The position numbers were made by a program, and so were the translations under genes. A stretch of 64,000 nucleotides of DNA from Paracoccus thiocyanatus (GTDB taxonomy: Bacteria > Pseudomonadota > Alphaproteobacteria > Rhodobacterales > Rhodobacteraceae), in contig NZ_FTMK01000001.1 in NCBI RefSeq assembly GCF_900156255.1, positions 186,001 through 250,000 on the forward strand. Reading direction: 5' to 3'. Below are positions 37,243-45,968 of this stretch, in pieces. Each line of letters opens with the position of its first letter. Position 1 is the stretch's first letter. The notes under the pieces were generated by a model, which saw only the letters and a list, made by a program, of their open reading frames with translations, ran no database searches and was not told the DNA's origin.

Positions 37243-39012
37243 ATGCTGCTTTCGGCACTGAAAATCCTGATCTTCTTCGCCATCGTCCTGGTGCTGGCCC
37301 TGGGCGCGATGATGCTTTCGGAAACCGGCAATGGGCTGAGCATGGTCTATGGCGGCACCGAATACACGCTGGGGCCGGTGCAGCTGGTGATCGCGGCGCT
37401 GCTGGCCCTGGTGCTGGGCTGGGCGCTTGTGCGGCTTTTGGGGCTGCTGCTGGCCTTCCTGCGCTTTCTGCTGGGCGACGAGACGGCGATCAACCGCTAT
37501 TTCGCCCGCTCGCGCGAACGCAAGGGCTATGATGCCCTGTCCGAGGGGATGCTGGCCGTCGCCTCGGGCGAGGGCAAGCTGGCGCAGGACAAGGCCGCCA
37601 AGGCGGCCAAGTTCCTGGACAGGCCCCATGTCACCGACCTGTTGGCCGCGCAGGCCGCCGAGGTCGCGGGCGACCGGCGCAAGGCGGGCGAGGTCTATCG
37701 CCGGCTACTTTCGGACGAGCGGACCCGCTTTGTCGGGATCCGCGGGCTGATGCGCCAGAAACTGGATGAAGGAGACACCGCAACCGCCTTGAAACTGGCG
37801 CAAAAAGCCTATGCGCTGAAGCCCAGGCACAGCGATTTGCAAGACACGCTGCTGGAATTGCAAACCCGCGAGGGCGACTGGAAGGGTGCTCGCGCCGTGC
37901 TCAAGGACAAGCGCCAGCAGGGGCAGTTGCCCAAGGACGTGCATGTCCGCCGCGACGCGGTCCTGGCGCTGAAAGAGGCGTCCGAGGTGCTGGCGCATGG
38001 CAATTCGATCAGCGCCCGCGAGGCGGCGATTTCCGCCAATCGCGCCAGCCCCGACCTGATCCCGGCGGCGGTGCTGGCCGCGCGCAGCTATATCGCCCAG
38101 AACGACACCCGCAATGCCAGCCGGGTGCTGCAAAAAACCTGGAGCGTGCGGCCCCATCCCTCGGTCGCCGCCGCCTATGCCGAGATCGTGCCGGATGAAA
38201 AGCCGGCCGCGCGGCTGCGCCGCTTCGAAGATCTGATGCGGCAGAACCCCGATCACGAGGAAACCCGGCTGCTGCGCGCCGAACTGCTGCTGGCGGCCGA
38301 GGATTTTCCCGGTGCCCGCCGTGCGCTTGGCGATGTGGCGCAAAAGCATCCCACGGTGCGCTCGCTGTCGATCCTGGCCGCCGTCGAGCGCGGCGAGGGC
38401 GGGGACGAGGCGGTGGTTCGCGGCATCCTGGCGCGGGCCCTGGCCGCCAGCCGCGGTCCGCAATGGGTCTGCGACAAATGCCATAATGTCATGGCCGACT
38501 GGTCGCCCGTTTGCGATAGCTGCGGCGGCTTCGACACGCTGACCTGGCGCGAGCCGGATCTGCCGGCCTGGAGCGCCTCGGCCCCGAACGGGGTCGAGAT
38601 GCTGCCGCTGCTGGTCGGCGGCGCGAATGACGCACCGGCCCGGCCCGCCGAACCGGCGCCCGCCGCGCCCGCATCGGCGCCGCGCGCCATCTCGCCCGAC
38701 ATGATCGGCCCGCAGCCCCCAAAGCCGCAGGCCAAGGCGGCGGCAGTCCCGGTCGAGGTGGCGGATGTCGCCCCCGGCATGGTGCCGCGCGAGGCGGACT
38801 ATCGCCGCGTCGTGCCGCCATCGCAGGGCACAGAGCCGGCAATGACCGTCACCGACCCTGATCCCGAGCCCGAGCCGCGCCCCGTCGACCCTGCGCCTGC
38901 GCCCGCCACCGGCGGCCAGGCGGCGGCGGCGCAGGGCGATATCCTGCCCGTGCGGCCCGATGTCGAGCCCCCCGAACAAGAGAATGCGGCGCTGGCGGGG
39001 AAAAATCTCTGA
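37243..39012 (+). CDS. hemY: HemY-family membrane protein with TPR region and zinc ribbon
   Basis: 589 residues. Two N-terminal membrane helices (LLSALKILIFFAIVLVLALG and VQLVIAALLALVLGWALV), the HemY_N motif, then tetratricopeptide-like repeats (about 95-400). A rubredoxin-like zinc ribbon follows, CDKCHNVMADWSPVCDSC (about 408-425), and then a Pro/Ala-rich tail of about 150 residues. HemY of this type is not protoporphyrinogen oxidase; its role in heme synthesis is unproven. Starts 10 bases after the Mic60-like gene. Confidence 0.88.
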   Translation: MLLSALKILIFFAIVLVLALGAMMLSETGNGLSMVYGGTEYTLGPVQLVIAALLALVLGWALVRLLGLLLAFLRFLLGDETAINRYFARSRERKGYDALSEGMLAVASGEGKLAQDKAAKAAKFLDRPHVTDLLAAQAAEVAGDRRKAGEVYRRLLSDERTRFVGIRGLMRQKLDEGDTATALKLAQKAYALKPRHSDLQDTLLELQTREGDWKGARAVLKDKRQQGQLPKDVHVRRDAVLALKEASEVLAHGNSISAREAAISANRASPDLIPAAVLAARSYIAQNDTRNASRVLQKTWSVRPHPSVAAAYAEIVPDEKPAARLRRFEDLMRQNPDHEETRLLRAELLLAAEDFPGARRALGDVAQKHPTVRSLSILAAVERGEGGDEAVVRGILARALAASRGPQWVCDKCHNVMADWSPVCDSCGGFDTLTWREPDLPAWSASAPNGVEMLPLLVGGANDAPARPAEPAPAAPASAPRAISPDMIGPQPPKPQAKAAAVPVEVADVAPGMVPREADYRRVVPPSQGTEPAMTVTDPDPEPEPRPVDPAPAPATGGQAAAAQGDILPVRPDVEPPEQENAALAGKNL

Positions 39013-39063
39013 TCCCCCCTTTTCGCCCGCGCCGGAACCTGCTATCCGGCGCGGCACCAAGAG

Positions 39064-39139
39064 GCCGGTGTAGCTCAGCTGGTAGAGCACGTCATTCGTA
39101 ATGATGGGGTCGGGGGTTCGAGTCCCTTCACCGGCACCA
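39064..39139 (+). tRNA. tRNA-Thr (CGT)
   Basis: 76 nt with encoded CCA. Acceptor GCCGGTG/CACCGGC, anticodon stem CGTCA/TGATG (one G-U), loop TTCGTAA with CGT at 39097-39099, T-loop GGTTCGAGT. Reads ACG. Confidence 0.96.
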
Positions 39140-39500
39140 GTAGATACTGGAAGCCCAGCGAAAATGGCCGCCCTTCGGGGCGGCCTTTTGCTATGCGGAA
39201 GGTGTAAAGCCAGGCGGGCTGGCCTGGGCAAACGGCCATCCGCCTTGCCCGCGGTTGCATGCCCGCCCACGCCGCGGGGGCGGGACATTCGCGCGCCGTT
39301 CATCGATTCGCTTATCGTTAAACCCATTGCCGCTTGCCGGCGGACCGGCCCCGCGTTCGATCCGCATGCTCTGCTGTTGCCAAGAAGGGGTTGGTGGGCA
39401 ATGCTGGACAGGATGCCGCAGGCTGGCCTTGCCCTGGCTGGGCGCTTTGCGCGCCGCAAGCCGGCATCCAGCCCCAAGCGTTCCGAACCTGGAGGGAGAG
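39140..39500. other. Gap between tRNA-Thr and DUF302 gene
   Basis: 361 bases. Contains the tRNA terminator at 39166-39189 and no gene I can support. The stretch near 39300-39330 is AT-richer and may hold the DUF302 promoter. Confidence 0.5.
39166..39189 (+). terminator. Terminator after tRNA-Thr
   Basis: GGCCGCCC-TTCG-GGGCGGCC followed by TTTT: an 8-bp stem with a stable tetraloop. Confidence 0.9.
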
Positions 39501-39962
39501 ATGAAGATACTACACGTTGCCCTGGCTGCCTGTCTTGCCGGGGGGATCGCCGGCCCGGTCCTGGCGCAGCAGGAGGCGCCGGAAACCAGCTATACCAAGA
39601 CCGTCGAAGCCGAGTTCGACGACGTGGCCTTTGCGGTTGAACAGGCGATCACCGGCGAAGGGCTGGTGATCGACCTGACCAGCCATGTCGGCGACATGCT
39701 GGCCCGGACCAAGCAGGATGTCGGCGGGGCCAAGGACCTGTTCGTCCATGCCAGCGTTTTCAGCTTCTGCTCGGCCAGCATATCCCGCCAGGCGATGGAG
39801 GCCGACCTGGCCAATCTCCAGTTCTGCCCCTATGGCATCTTCGTCTATGAGACGGTCGAGGCGCCGGGGCAGATCGTGGTCGGCCACCGGATCAACCCCG
39901 GCTCTAGCATGGCGGGCGTCAACGAGATGCTGACCCGGATCGTGGACTCGGCCCTGGAATGA
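39501..39962 (+). CDS. Secreted DUF302 domain protein
   Basis: 153 residues with a signal peptide (ILHVALAACLAGGIAGPVLAQ). The DUF302 pattern VAFAVEQAITGEGLVIDLTSHVG and LQFCPYGIFVYETVEAPGQI is present. DUF302 proteins often sit near sulfur-oxidation or heme genes; function unknown. GGAGGGAGAG stands directly before the ATG. Confidence 0.85.
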   Translation: MKILHVALAACLAGGIAGPVLAQQEAPETSYTKTVEAEFDDVAFAVEQAITGEGLVIDLTSHVGDMLARTKQDVGGAKDLFVHASVFSFCSASISRQAMEADLANLQFCPYGIFVYETVEAPGQIVVGHRINPGSSMAGVNEMLTRIVDSALE

Positions 39963-39968
39963 CAATGC

Positions 39969-40000
39969 GCCCGTCCGCCGGCCACGGATCGCGGACGGGC
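39969..40000 (+). terminator. Hairpin after the DUF302 gene
   Basis: GCCCGTCCGC (39969-39978) pairs perfectly with GCGGACGGGC (39991-40000); no T-run. Followed at 40009-40022 by a perfect 14-bp palindrome CGGCAAGCTTGCCG. Confidence 0.55.
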
Positions 40001-40063
40001 AGGCTATCCGGCAAGCTTGCCGAGCGAACGGCCAAAGCGCACCTAAAATGAACTGTGCAGTAT

Positions 40064-40083
40064 ACATAGAAATATTGCTATGT
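40064..40083. promoter_or_regulatory. AT-rich inverted repeat before a small open frame
   Basis: ACATAG-N8-CTATGT in a locally AT-rich stretch, 30 bases before an ATG at 40113. It looks like a regulator operator, but what it would control now is a short frame of doubtful coding value. Confidence 0.4.
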
Positions 40084-40112
40084 TAGCTTTACCCGAAACA
40101 CGGGAGGGGCTG

Positions 40113-40244
40113 ATGGTCGATCGAAACAAGTCGCCGCCGCGCGGGGTCGCAGCGGGGCGAAGCTCTGACCCGGAGCATTTGCACGACAGCCGCTTTTCAA
40201 GCCGGAACCGGCTGCGCGGCGATTGCCGGGGGTTCTTTGGATAA
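40113..40244 (+). CDS. Doubtful 43-residue frame, possible gene remnant
   Basis: A frame of 43 codons starting MVDRNKSPPRGVAAG, with GGGAGGGG six bases before the ATG and a promoter-like AT-rich region upstream. No domain is recognisable. It may be the broken start of a regulator gene belonging to the damaged region downstream, or not coding at all. Confidence 0.25.
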   Translation: MVDRNKSPPRGVAAGRSSDPEHLHDSRFSSRNRLRGDCRGFFG

Positions 40245-40392
40245 TCAACGCCGCTTGGACTGATTTCGTCCGGGCATGGTTTTGCGGACCCGCGAATACG
40301 GGGCGATGCCGCTTGCCGTTTTGACGGATTTCAAAGGCGGCGGCGCAACCCCGTGCCAAAACAATGTATTACAGCCAAAGGGAGGAAATGCC

Positions 40393-40464
40393 ATGCTCGC
40401 CAGGGTGCTCATTTTCGTTGCGCTTGCGTTTTGCGCCGGATTTGCCGGGGCCGAGGAACGCTGA
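40393..40464 (+). pseudogene. Truncated secreted-protein gene: ribosome site and signal peptide only
   Basis: A strong AAAGGGAGGAAATGCC site leads into an ATG and 23 codons, MLARVLIFVALAFCAGFAGA then EER and stop. This is a complete signal peptide with nothing to export. The frame stops exactly where an opposite-strand gene fragment also breaks off (about 40460-40465), so I read it as the head of a larger gene cut by a deletion. A genuine tiny secreted peptide is the alternative. Confidence 0.5.
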
Positions 40465-40679
40465 TCCGCATCGCGGCGCAGCAGCGTGGACTGAAACAGC
40501 GGATGGCCATAGGCGCCCCAGCCCATCAGCGGGTCGAAGCCGGTTTCCGGCTCGCCGCCGATGGCCAGGACAAGGCTGGTCTTGGGGGCGGCGATGCCCG
40601 CGGCCGGCACCATCGCGATTGCCGTGAACAGCGCGACGGCGGCAGCGTGCGGAAATCGGCGGTGTTGTCTTTTCGGCAT
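40462..40679 (-). pseudogene. N-terminal fragment of a peptide/nickel-type ABC binding protein
   Basis: From the ATG at 40679 (AGGAA before it) the frame gives a signal peptide and then LVLAIGGEPETGFDPLMGWG and HPLFQSTLLRRDAD, the unmistakable start of an SBP_bac_5 protein of NikA/OppA type (normally about 500 residues). After about 70 codons similarity ends and the frame continues into unrelated sequence. The rest of the gene and its permease and ATPase genes are absent. Same strand as purU-folD-FAH, just downstream of them. Confidence 0.7.
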
Positions 40680-40730
40680 GTGCTGGTTCCTTCCGGGCGG
40701 GTCGGCAATCTCGGCGGCGCTCGCCGGTCC

Positions 40731-40766
40731 CGACAGGGGACCGGCGGTGGCAGGGGGCCCCTGTCG
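40731..40766 (-). terminator. Hairpin directly after the FAH gene
   Basis: CGACAGGGG (40731-40739) and CCCCTGTCG (40758-40766) flank an 18-nt loop, abutting the FAH stop codon. No T-run; probable 3' end of purU-folD-FAH. Confidence 0.45.
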
Positions 40767-41675
40767 TCAGACCTTTTCCGCCACGCAGTCGTTCACCAGG
40801 CGGCCGACCTTTTCGATCTCGACCTCGACGCGGTCGCCGGCTTTCAGCCATTGCGGCGGCTTCATGCCGATACTGCCGCCGGCGGGGGTGCCGGTAAAGA
40901 TCACGTCGCCGGGCCGCAGCGTGAAATACTTGCTGAAGAACGAAATGATCGCCGGAATGTCGAAGACCATCCCCGAGGTCGAGCCGTTCTGCTTTTCCTC
41001 GCCGTTCACGCTTAGCCGGATGTTCAGGTCCGAAGGGTCGCCGACCTCGTCCTTGGTGACGATCCACGGTCCCATCGGCGCGTGGCTGTCTTGCGTCTTG
41101 CCGCGCAAAAGCTGGCGGTCGGCGCGCATGTGATCGACGACCACAACCTCGTTGCCGCAGGAATAGCCCAGCAGATAGTCCATCGCCTGTTCTTTTTCGA
41201 TAAAGCGCGCGGTGCGGCCGATGACCAGGACCAGTTCGGCTTCCCAGCCGATCATCTCGCTGTTGCGGGGGATGACGATCGGGTCCGAGGTGCCGACCAG
41301 CGCATTGCCATACATCGGAAAGTTGGTGATGATCTGCGGCACGTCATGGCCCATCTCTTCCAGATGGTCGTAATAGTTCGAGCCGACGCCGATGATCTTT
41401 TCGGGCCGGGTGATCGGCGCGCCAAGTTCCAGCGAGGCCAGCGGCAGGACATGGGCGGCATCGGGCGCAGCCAGCGCCCGCTTGACCAGGTCGGCGGCCA
41501 GGTCCAACCCGCCCTCGGCATTCAGCAGATCGAAGGTCGAGGCGACTGCCGCCACCTGTTCCGCGGTCGCATCGGGGCGCAGCGCGACCAGGGCGGCGGC
41601 CAGATCGACGACCTGCTCGCCCTCGCAGATGCCCAGCCGCAGGGTCTTGCCGCTTTTGAACTGAAGGATCTTCAT
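40767..41675 (-). CDS. Fumarylacetoacetate hydrolase family protein
   Basis: 302 residues. N-terminal half (1-75) then the FAH fold: [19 protein letters not shown], metal ligands in [16 protein letters not shown] and NEVVVVDH, then [12 protein letters not shown]. Members split C-C bonds or hydrate 2-oxo acids (for example in aromatic or sugar-acid breakdown). It is coupled to folD by ATGA overlap, which is odd for this family. Confidence 0.88.
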   Translation of the reverse strand: MKILQFKSGKTLRLGICEGEQVVDLAAALVALRPDATAEQVAAVASTFDLLNAEGGLDLAADLVKRALAAPDAAHVLPLASLELGAPITRPEKIIGVGSNYYDHLEEMGHDVPQIITNFPMYGNALVGTSDPIVIPRNSEMIGWEAELVLVIGRTARFIEKEQAMDYLLGYSCGNEVVVVDHMRADRQLLRGKTQDSHAPMGPWIVTKDEVGDPSDLNIRLSVNGEEKQNGSTSGMVFDIPAIISFFSKYFTLRPGDVIFTGTPAGGSIGMKPPQWLKAGDRVEVEIEKVGRLVNDCVAEKV

Positions 41676-42607
41676 GGGTTGGTCTCCGTTGTTGTTGGCG
41701 CAAAGGCGGTGCCGGTCCCGACGGCGGGATCGGGCAGGTTCAGGTGGCGATGGGCCGCGCGCAGCGTGTTGAGCAGCAGGCAGGCGATGGTCATCGGCCC
41801 CACCCCGCCCGGAACCGGGGTGATGGCCTGGGCTTGCGCGGCCGCCTCGTCATAGGCCACGTCGCCGACCAGCCGGGACTTGCCGCCGCTTGCCAGCCGG
41901 TTGATGCCCACGTCGATCACCACCGCGCCGGGCTTGATCCAGTCGCCGCGCACCAGTTCGGGCCGGCCCACGGCCGCGACCAGGATATCGGCGGCGCGGC
42001 ACAGGGCGGGCAGGTCGGCGCTGCGCGAATGGGCGATGGTCACGGTGCAGTTCGCGGCCAGCAGAAGCTGCGCCATCGGCTTGCCGACGATATTCGAGCG
42101 GCCCAGGATCACCGCATGGCGTCCCGACAGGTCCGCCCCCAGTGCGTCGCGCAGCAGCATCATGCAGCCGGCCGGGGTGCAGGGCACGAAAGCCTGGTCC
42201 TGCTTGCCCGCGCCAAGCCGGCCGATATTCAGGTAATGGAACCCGTCCACGTCCTTTTCGGCCCGCACAGCCTGCGTCACCTTGTCGGCGTCGATCCCCT
42301 TGGGCAGCGGCAGCTGGACCAGGATGCCATGGATCGCCGGGTCGGCGTTCAGCGCCTCGACCTGCGCCAGGATCTCGGCCTGCGAGGCGTCGGCGGCAAG
42401 ATTGGCCTGGACCGAATGAAAGCCGCAGGCTTCGGCCTGCCGGGTCTTGGTGCGCACATAGACCTGGCTGGCCGCATCCTCGCCCACCAGCACGACGCCC
42501 AGTCCGGGCCTGGTGCCGGTGCGGGCGGCCAGATCCCCGGCCGCCTGCGCGATATCCTGCGTCAGCCGGGCGGCGAAAACCTTGCCGTCGATGACGCGCG
42601 CGTTCAT
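41672..42607 (-). CDS. folD: Methylene-THF dehydrogenase / methenyl-THF cyclohydrolase
   Basis: 311 residues, slightly longer than usual because of a C-terminal tail. Catalytic [14 protein letters not shown] region (the usual Tyr-x-x-x-Lys), [13 protein letters not shown](P) site [14 protein letters not shown] and the C-terminal [11 protein letters not shown]. Interconverts methylene- and formyl-THF. Between purU and the FAH gene with 4-base overlaps at both ends. Confidence 0.95.
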   Translation of the reverse strand: MNARVIDGKVFAARLTQDIAQAAGDLAARTGTRPGLGVVLVGEDAASQVYVRTKTRQAEACGFHSVQANLAADASQAEILAQVEALNADPAIHGILVQLPLPKGIDADKVTQAVRAEKDVDGFHYLNIGRLGAGKQDQAFVPCTPAGCMMLLRDALGADLSGRHAVILGRSNIVGKPMAQLLLAANCTVTIAHSRSADLPALCRAADILVAAVGRPELVRGDWIKPGAVVIDVGINRLASGGKSRLVGDVAYDEAAAQAQAITPVPGGVGPMTIACLLLNTLRAAHRHLNLPDPAVGTGTAFAPTTTETNP

Positions 42608-43458
42608 TCGAAAACCACCGTGCGGTGCCCGTTCAGGAAGACGCGCCGTTCCAGATGCAGCTTGACCGCCTTGGCCAGGACGCGGGTTTCGATGTCGCGG
42701 CCCACCGCCACCAGATCGTCTGCGGACAGCGCATGGCCGACGCGTTCGGTCTGCTGTTCGATGATCGGGCCTTCGTCCAGGTCGGCCGTCACATAATGCG
42801 CCGTCGCGCCGATGCTTTTCACGCCGCGGTCATAAGCCTGGTGATAGGGCTTTGCCCCCTTGAAGCTGGGAAGGAAGGAATGGTGGATATTGATGATCCG
42901 CCCGAATTGCGCCTTTGAGAAATTGTCCGACAGAACCTGCATATAGCGCGCCAGGACGATCAGGTCGGCGCCGGTGCTGTCTGCAAGTTCTTGCAGGCGC
43001 GCTTCCTGTTCGGCCTTGTTATCCTTGCTGACCGGCCAATGATAATAGGGCAGGCCCGCCGCCTCGGCCGAGGCGCGCGCCTCCTCGTGGTTCGACACGA
43101 CCGCGACGATCTCGGCCTTAAGCCAGCCGACGCGGATCTGATACAGCAGATGTTCGAAGCAATGGTCGAAGCGCGACACCATCACGATGATTTTCGGCAG
43201 CTTGTCGGCTTCGTAAAGATTCAGGCGCATGTCAAAGCGCGCCACGGCCGGCGACAGGGCGTGCCGGATCTGGTCCTTGGTCTTGTCGCCTGGGCAGACA
43301 AAGCGGATGCGCATGAAAAAGCGCCCGGTGGTGCCGTCGCCGAATTGCGCGCTTTCCAGGATATTGCCGCCGAAATCCGCAAGACGGCCGGTCAGGGTGG
43401 CGACGATTGCCGATTGGTCGTCGCAGGACAGCGTCAATATATATTCTTTTTCAGACAT
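42604..43458 (-). CDS. purU: Formyltetrahydrofolate deformylase
   Basis: 284 residues. N-terminal ACT domain ([21 protein letters not shown], about 1-85) and a formyltransferase-like C-terminal domain with the catalytic triad region [17 protein letters not shown] and [16 protein letters not shown]. Releases formate from 10-formyl-THF. Start at 43458 is conserved. With folD it forms a path from methylene-THF to formate, a way to oxidise one-carbon units such as those from methylated amines. Confidence 0.95.
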   Translation of the reverse strand: MSEKEYILTLSCDDQSAIVATLTGRLADFGGNILESAQFGDGTTGRFFMRIRFVCPGDKTKDQIRHALSPAVARFDMRLNLYEADKLPKIIVMVSRFDHCFEHLLYQIRVGWLKAEIVAVVSNHEEARASAEAAGLPYYHWPVSKDNKAEQEARLQELADSTGADLIVLARYMQVLSDNFSKAQFGRIINIHHSFLPSFKGAKPYHQAYDRGVKSIGATAHYVTADLDEGPIIEQQTERVGHALSADDLVAVGRDIETRVLAKAVKLHLERRVFLNGHRTVVFE

Positions 43459-43794
43459 CAGGGCCGGTCCTTTTTGCCGGGCGCATATTGGGAATGCGCC
43501 CCTATTCAAATCAGAATGTCGCCCGGCAGATTCCGCCCCCGCCATGGCTTTCCACAGCCGCCGGATTCTTCCGGGCAAGGCGCGCAATAAATGCCGCAAC
43601 CTCATGCTCCTCCCGCAGGATTGGGAAAGGTATATGAGTTGGCGCCTGGCGAGGCTTCTCAAAAAAATTCAACGCGGCGCATAATTATTGCGGTTGTTGG
43701 AAAGGAGGGGCGGGCGCAGAACCCTGTCCTGACTGCAAGACGCAAAAGGGGCTGCCGTGGTGGCCCATCGGCACCAAGCGCAGAGGAGAACGGG
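43459..43794. other. Divergent control region between purU and the 2-hydroxyacid/sulfur operon
   Basis: 336 bases between divergent operons with no gene. Contains the inverted repeat at 43479-43501 beside purU. The stretch 43600-43700 is AT-rich (ATATGAGTT, AAAAAAATTC, ATAATTATTG) and is the likely promoter zone of the rightward operon. Confidence 0.5.
43479..43501 (-). promoter_or_regulatory. Inverted repeat in the purU leader
   Basis: GGGCGCAT-N7-ATGCGCCC, perfect, 21 bases before the purU start. Could be an operator or a leader hairpin close to the ribosome site. Confidence 0.45.
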
Positions 43795-44715
43795 ATGAGG
43801 ATACTGGTCGTTGGGGCAGGGGCCGTCGGTGGCTATTTCGGGGCGCGCCTGGCGGCTGCGGGTCGCGACGTGACCTTCCTTGTTCGCGCGCGCCGGGCCG
43901 AGCAGTTGCGCCGCGACGGGATGCAGGTGGTCAGCCCGCATGGCGACCTGACGATCCAGCCGAAGCTGATCGAGGCGTCGCAGATCGACGGGCCCTATGA
44001 CCTGATCCTGCTGAGCGTGAAAGCCTATACGCTTGACAGTGCGATGGCGGATTTCGCCCCCGCGGTCGGCCCCGACACGATGATCCTGCCGGCCCTGAAC
44101 GGCATGCGCCATATCGCGCGGCTGGTCGAGCGGTTCGGCGAAAAGCCGGTGCTGGGCGGGGCCTGCCGCGTGGTGGCCGAACTGAACGACAAGGGCCAGA
44201 TCGTGCAGATGGCCGAGGTGCAAAGCCTGGTCTATGGCGAACGCAACGGCGCATCCGGCGAACGGATGCAGGCGCTGGATGCGGCCTTGCAGGGCGCGGG
44301 CTTCTCGGCCGAATCCTCGGACGGCATCGTGCAGATCATGTGGGACAAATGGGTCAACCTTGCCTCGCTTGGCGGGATCACCTGCCTGCTTGGCGGCTCG
44401 ATCGGGCAGGTTGCCTCGGTCCCCGGCGGGGTGGGTGCGGCCAGCGCGCTGTGCAACGAGGCGCTGGCGGTGGCCGCAGCCTATGGCCACGCCCCGTCCA
44501 GGCAAGAGGCCGAGCGGGTCATATCCTCGCTGACCAACCCGAAATCGAAACTCACCGCCTCGATGTATCGCGACATGAAATCGGGCGGCCGGGTCGAGGC
44601 CGAGCAGATCCTGGGCGACATGGTCGAGAAGGCCGAGGCCAAGGGGGTCGAGGTGCCGCTGCTGCGCGCCGCCGCCGTCGCGCTGCGCGTCTACGACGCC
44701 GCGCATAACGGCTAA
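43795..44715 (+). CDS. Ketopantoate reductase family (PanE/ApbA-like) oxidoreductase
   Basis: 306 residues. NADP-binding MRILVVGAGAVGGYFGARLAAAGRDVTF, then a lysine in LLSVKAYTLD and the C-terminal helical domain with MWDKWVNLASLGGITCLLGG, followed by LTASMYRDMKSGGRVE. The family reduces 2-oxo acids; true 2-dehydropantoate reductase activity is not certain, as catabolic paralogues are common. Start at 43795 with GAGGAGAA before it. First gene of an eight-gene operon. Confidence 0.85.
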   Translation: MRILVVGAGAVGGYFGARLAAAGRDVTFLVRARRAEQLRRDGMQVVSPHGDLTIQPKLIEASQIDGPYDLILLSVKAYTLDSAMADFAPAVGPDTMILPALNGMRHIARLVERFGEKPVLGGACRVVAELNDKGQIVQMAEVQSLVYGERNGASGERMQALDAALQGAGFSAESSDGIVQIMWDKWVNLASLGGITCLLGGSIGQVASVPGGVGAASALCNEALAVAAAYGHAPSRQEAERVISSLTNPKSKLTASMYRDMKSGGRVEAEQILGDMVEKAEAKGVEVPLLRAAAVALRVYDAAHNG

Positions 44716-44742
44716 GGCCGGCCGAAAAACAAGGAGATACGC

Positions 44743-45933
44743 ATGAAAGTCGTCAAGGTCGAAGCCATCGAGATCGAGCAATCCGGGCAGGTGGGCATCC
44801 CGTCCTGGCGCCATGTCTTTGCCCGCGTCCATACCGACGAAGGCATCACCGGCCTGGGCGAGGTGGGCATGCCCTTCGGCACCGGCGCCCCGGCCGCGGC
44901 GCCCATGATCCTGACGATGGGAGAGCGTTTCGTCCTGGGCCGCGATCCTTTCGACACCGAGACGGTATGGGAAACCATGCTGCGCCGCTCGTTCTGGGGC
45001 GAGGGCGGCGGGCCGGTGATCTTCGGTGCGATGAGTGCGCTGGACGCCGCGCTTTGGGACATCAAGGGCCGGGCGCTTGGCAAGCCGGTCCATCGCCTGC
45101 TGGGGGCGACGACGCCCCAGCCGCTGCGCTGCTATGCCAGCCAGTTGCAATTCGGCTGGGACGATATCGAGGTCCGGCCGCGCGCCCATCCCCAGCAATA
45201 CAAAGAGGTCGCGCAGGCGGCGCGGGCCGAGGGTTATGATTGCGTCAAGGTCGATCCGATCATGGTCGATCCGCAGGGCGTGCGGAACCCGCATGTCCGC
45301 GGGCTGTTCACGCCCCAGGAACGCAAGCTGTTCCGCGCCCGGCTGGAAGCCATCCGCGAAGGGGTCGGCCCCGATTGCGACATCATCATCGAGCTGCATT
45401 CGTTCAGTTCCTCGGCCGGGGCCATGCAGGTTTCGGAACTGGCCAAGGACCTGGGGATCCTGTTCATCGAGGAGCCGACGCATTACAACAGCACCCATGC
45501 CCATATGAAGGTGGCACGCCGCTCGGAAATCCCGATGGCGACGGGGGAAAAGCTTTATACCCGCTGGGGCTTCATGCCCTATCTGGAAGCCGGGGCCGTG
45601 GACATGATCCAGCCCGATGTGGGCTTGGTCGGCGGCATTTCCGAGGCGTTCAAGATCGCGCATCTGGCCCATGCCTATGACGTGGGGGTGCAGGCGCATA
45701 TCTGCGGCTCGCCGCTGGCCACGGCCATCGGCCTGCAACTGGAAGCCGCGATCCCGAATTTCGAGATCCACGAGCATCACACCTTCGCCCTGAAGCACAC
45801 GAACCGCGAGTTGTTCGAGCAGGACCTGCAACCCGTGAAGGGTCGCTTCGAGGTGCCGACCGCCCCCGGCTTCGGCATGGATTTCACCGCCGCCGCCGAA
45901 CGCCAGATGATCCGGAAAGAGGTGGCGCTGTAA
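44743..45933 (+). CDS. Enolase-superfamily (mandelate racemase/muconate lactonizing) dehydratase
   Basis: 396 residues. N-terminal capping domain, then a barrel with magnesium ligands in IIIELHSFSS, FIEEPTHYNS and ATGEKLYTRWG, plus QPDVGLVGGISEAFK and the catalytic histidine region QAHICGSPLATA. The pattern is nearest to D-galactonate/D-mannonate dehydratases, which make 2-keto-3-deoxy acids; note ELH where those enzymes have an acidic-x-His motif. It uses magnesium, not the nickel cofactor of the neighbouring Lar genes. Substrate unknown. Confidence 0.85.
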   Translation: MKVVKVEAIEIEQSGQVGIPSWRHVFARVHTDEGITGLGEVGMPFGTGAPAAAPMILTMGERFVLGRDPFDTETVWETMLRRSFWGEGGGPVIFGAMSALDAALWDIKGRALGKPVHRLLGATTPQPLRCYASQLQFGWDDIEVRPRAHPQQYKEVAQAARAEGYDCVKVDPIMVDPQGVRNPHVRGLFTPQERKLFRARLEAIREGVGPDCDIIIELHSFSSSAGAMQVSELAKDLGILFIEEPTHYNSTHAHMKVARRSEIPMATGEKLYTRWGFMPYLEAGAVDMIQPDVGLVGGISEAFKIAHLAHAYDVGVQAHICGSPLATAIGLQLEAAIPNFEIHEHHTFALKHTNRELFEQDLQPVKGRFEVPTAPGFGMDFTAAAERQMIRKEVAL

Positions 45934-45968
45934 GCCGCCGCCGTCCGACAGGAACGAAAGGAACCTCC

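Noticed and set aside
40245..40461. Reading the 145-codon minus frame from 40679 as one intact gene.
   Set aside because: Only the first 70 or so residues match a binding protein; the rest is unlike any protein and overlaps the head of a plus-strand gene.
43669..45831. A 720-codon minus-strand frame opposite the ketopantoate-reductase-like and dehydratase genes.
   Set aside because: Shadow frame of two well-supported genes; the translation is low in structure and rich in Arg, His and Gly.
44743..45933. The mandelate-racemase-family gene as the missing nickel-pincer racemase.
   Set aside because: Its motifs are those of the magnesium-dependent enolase superfamily; it has no LarA-like features.
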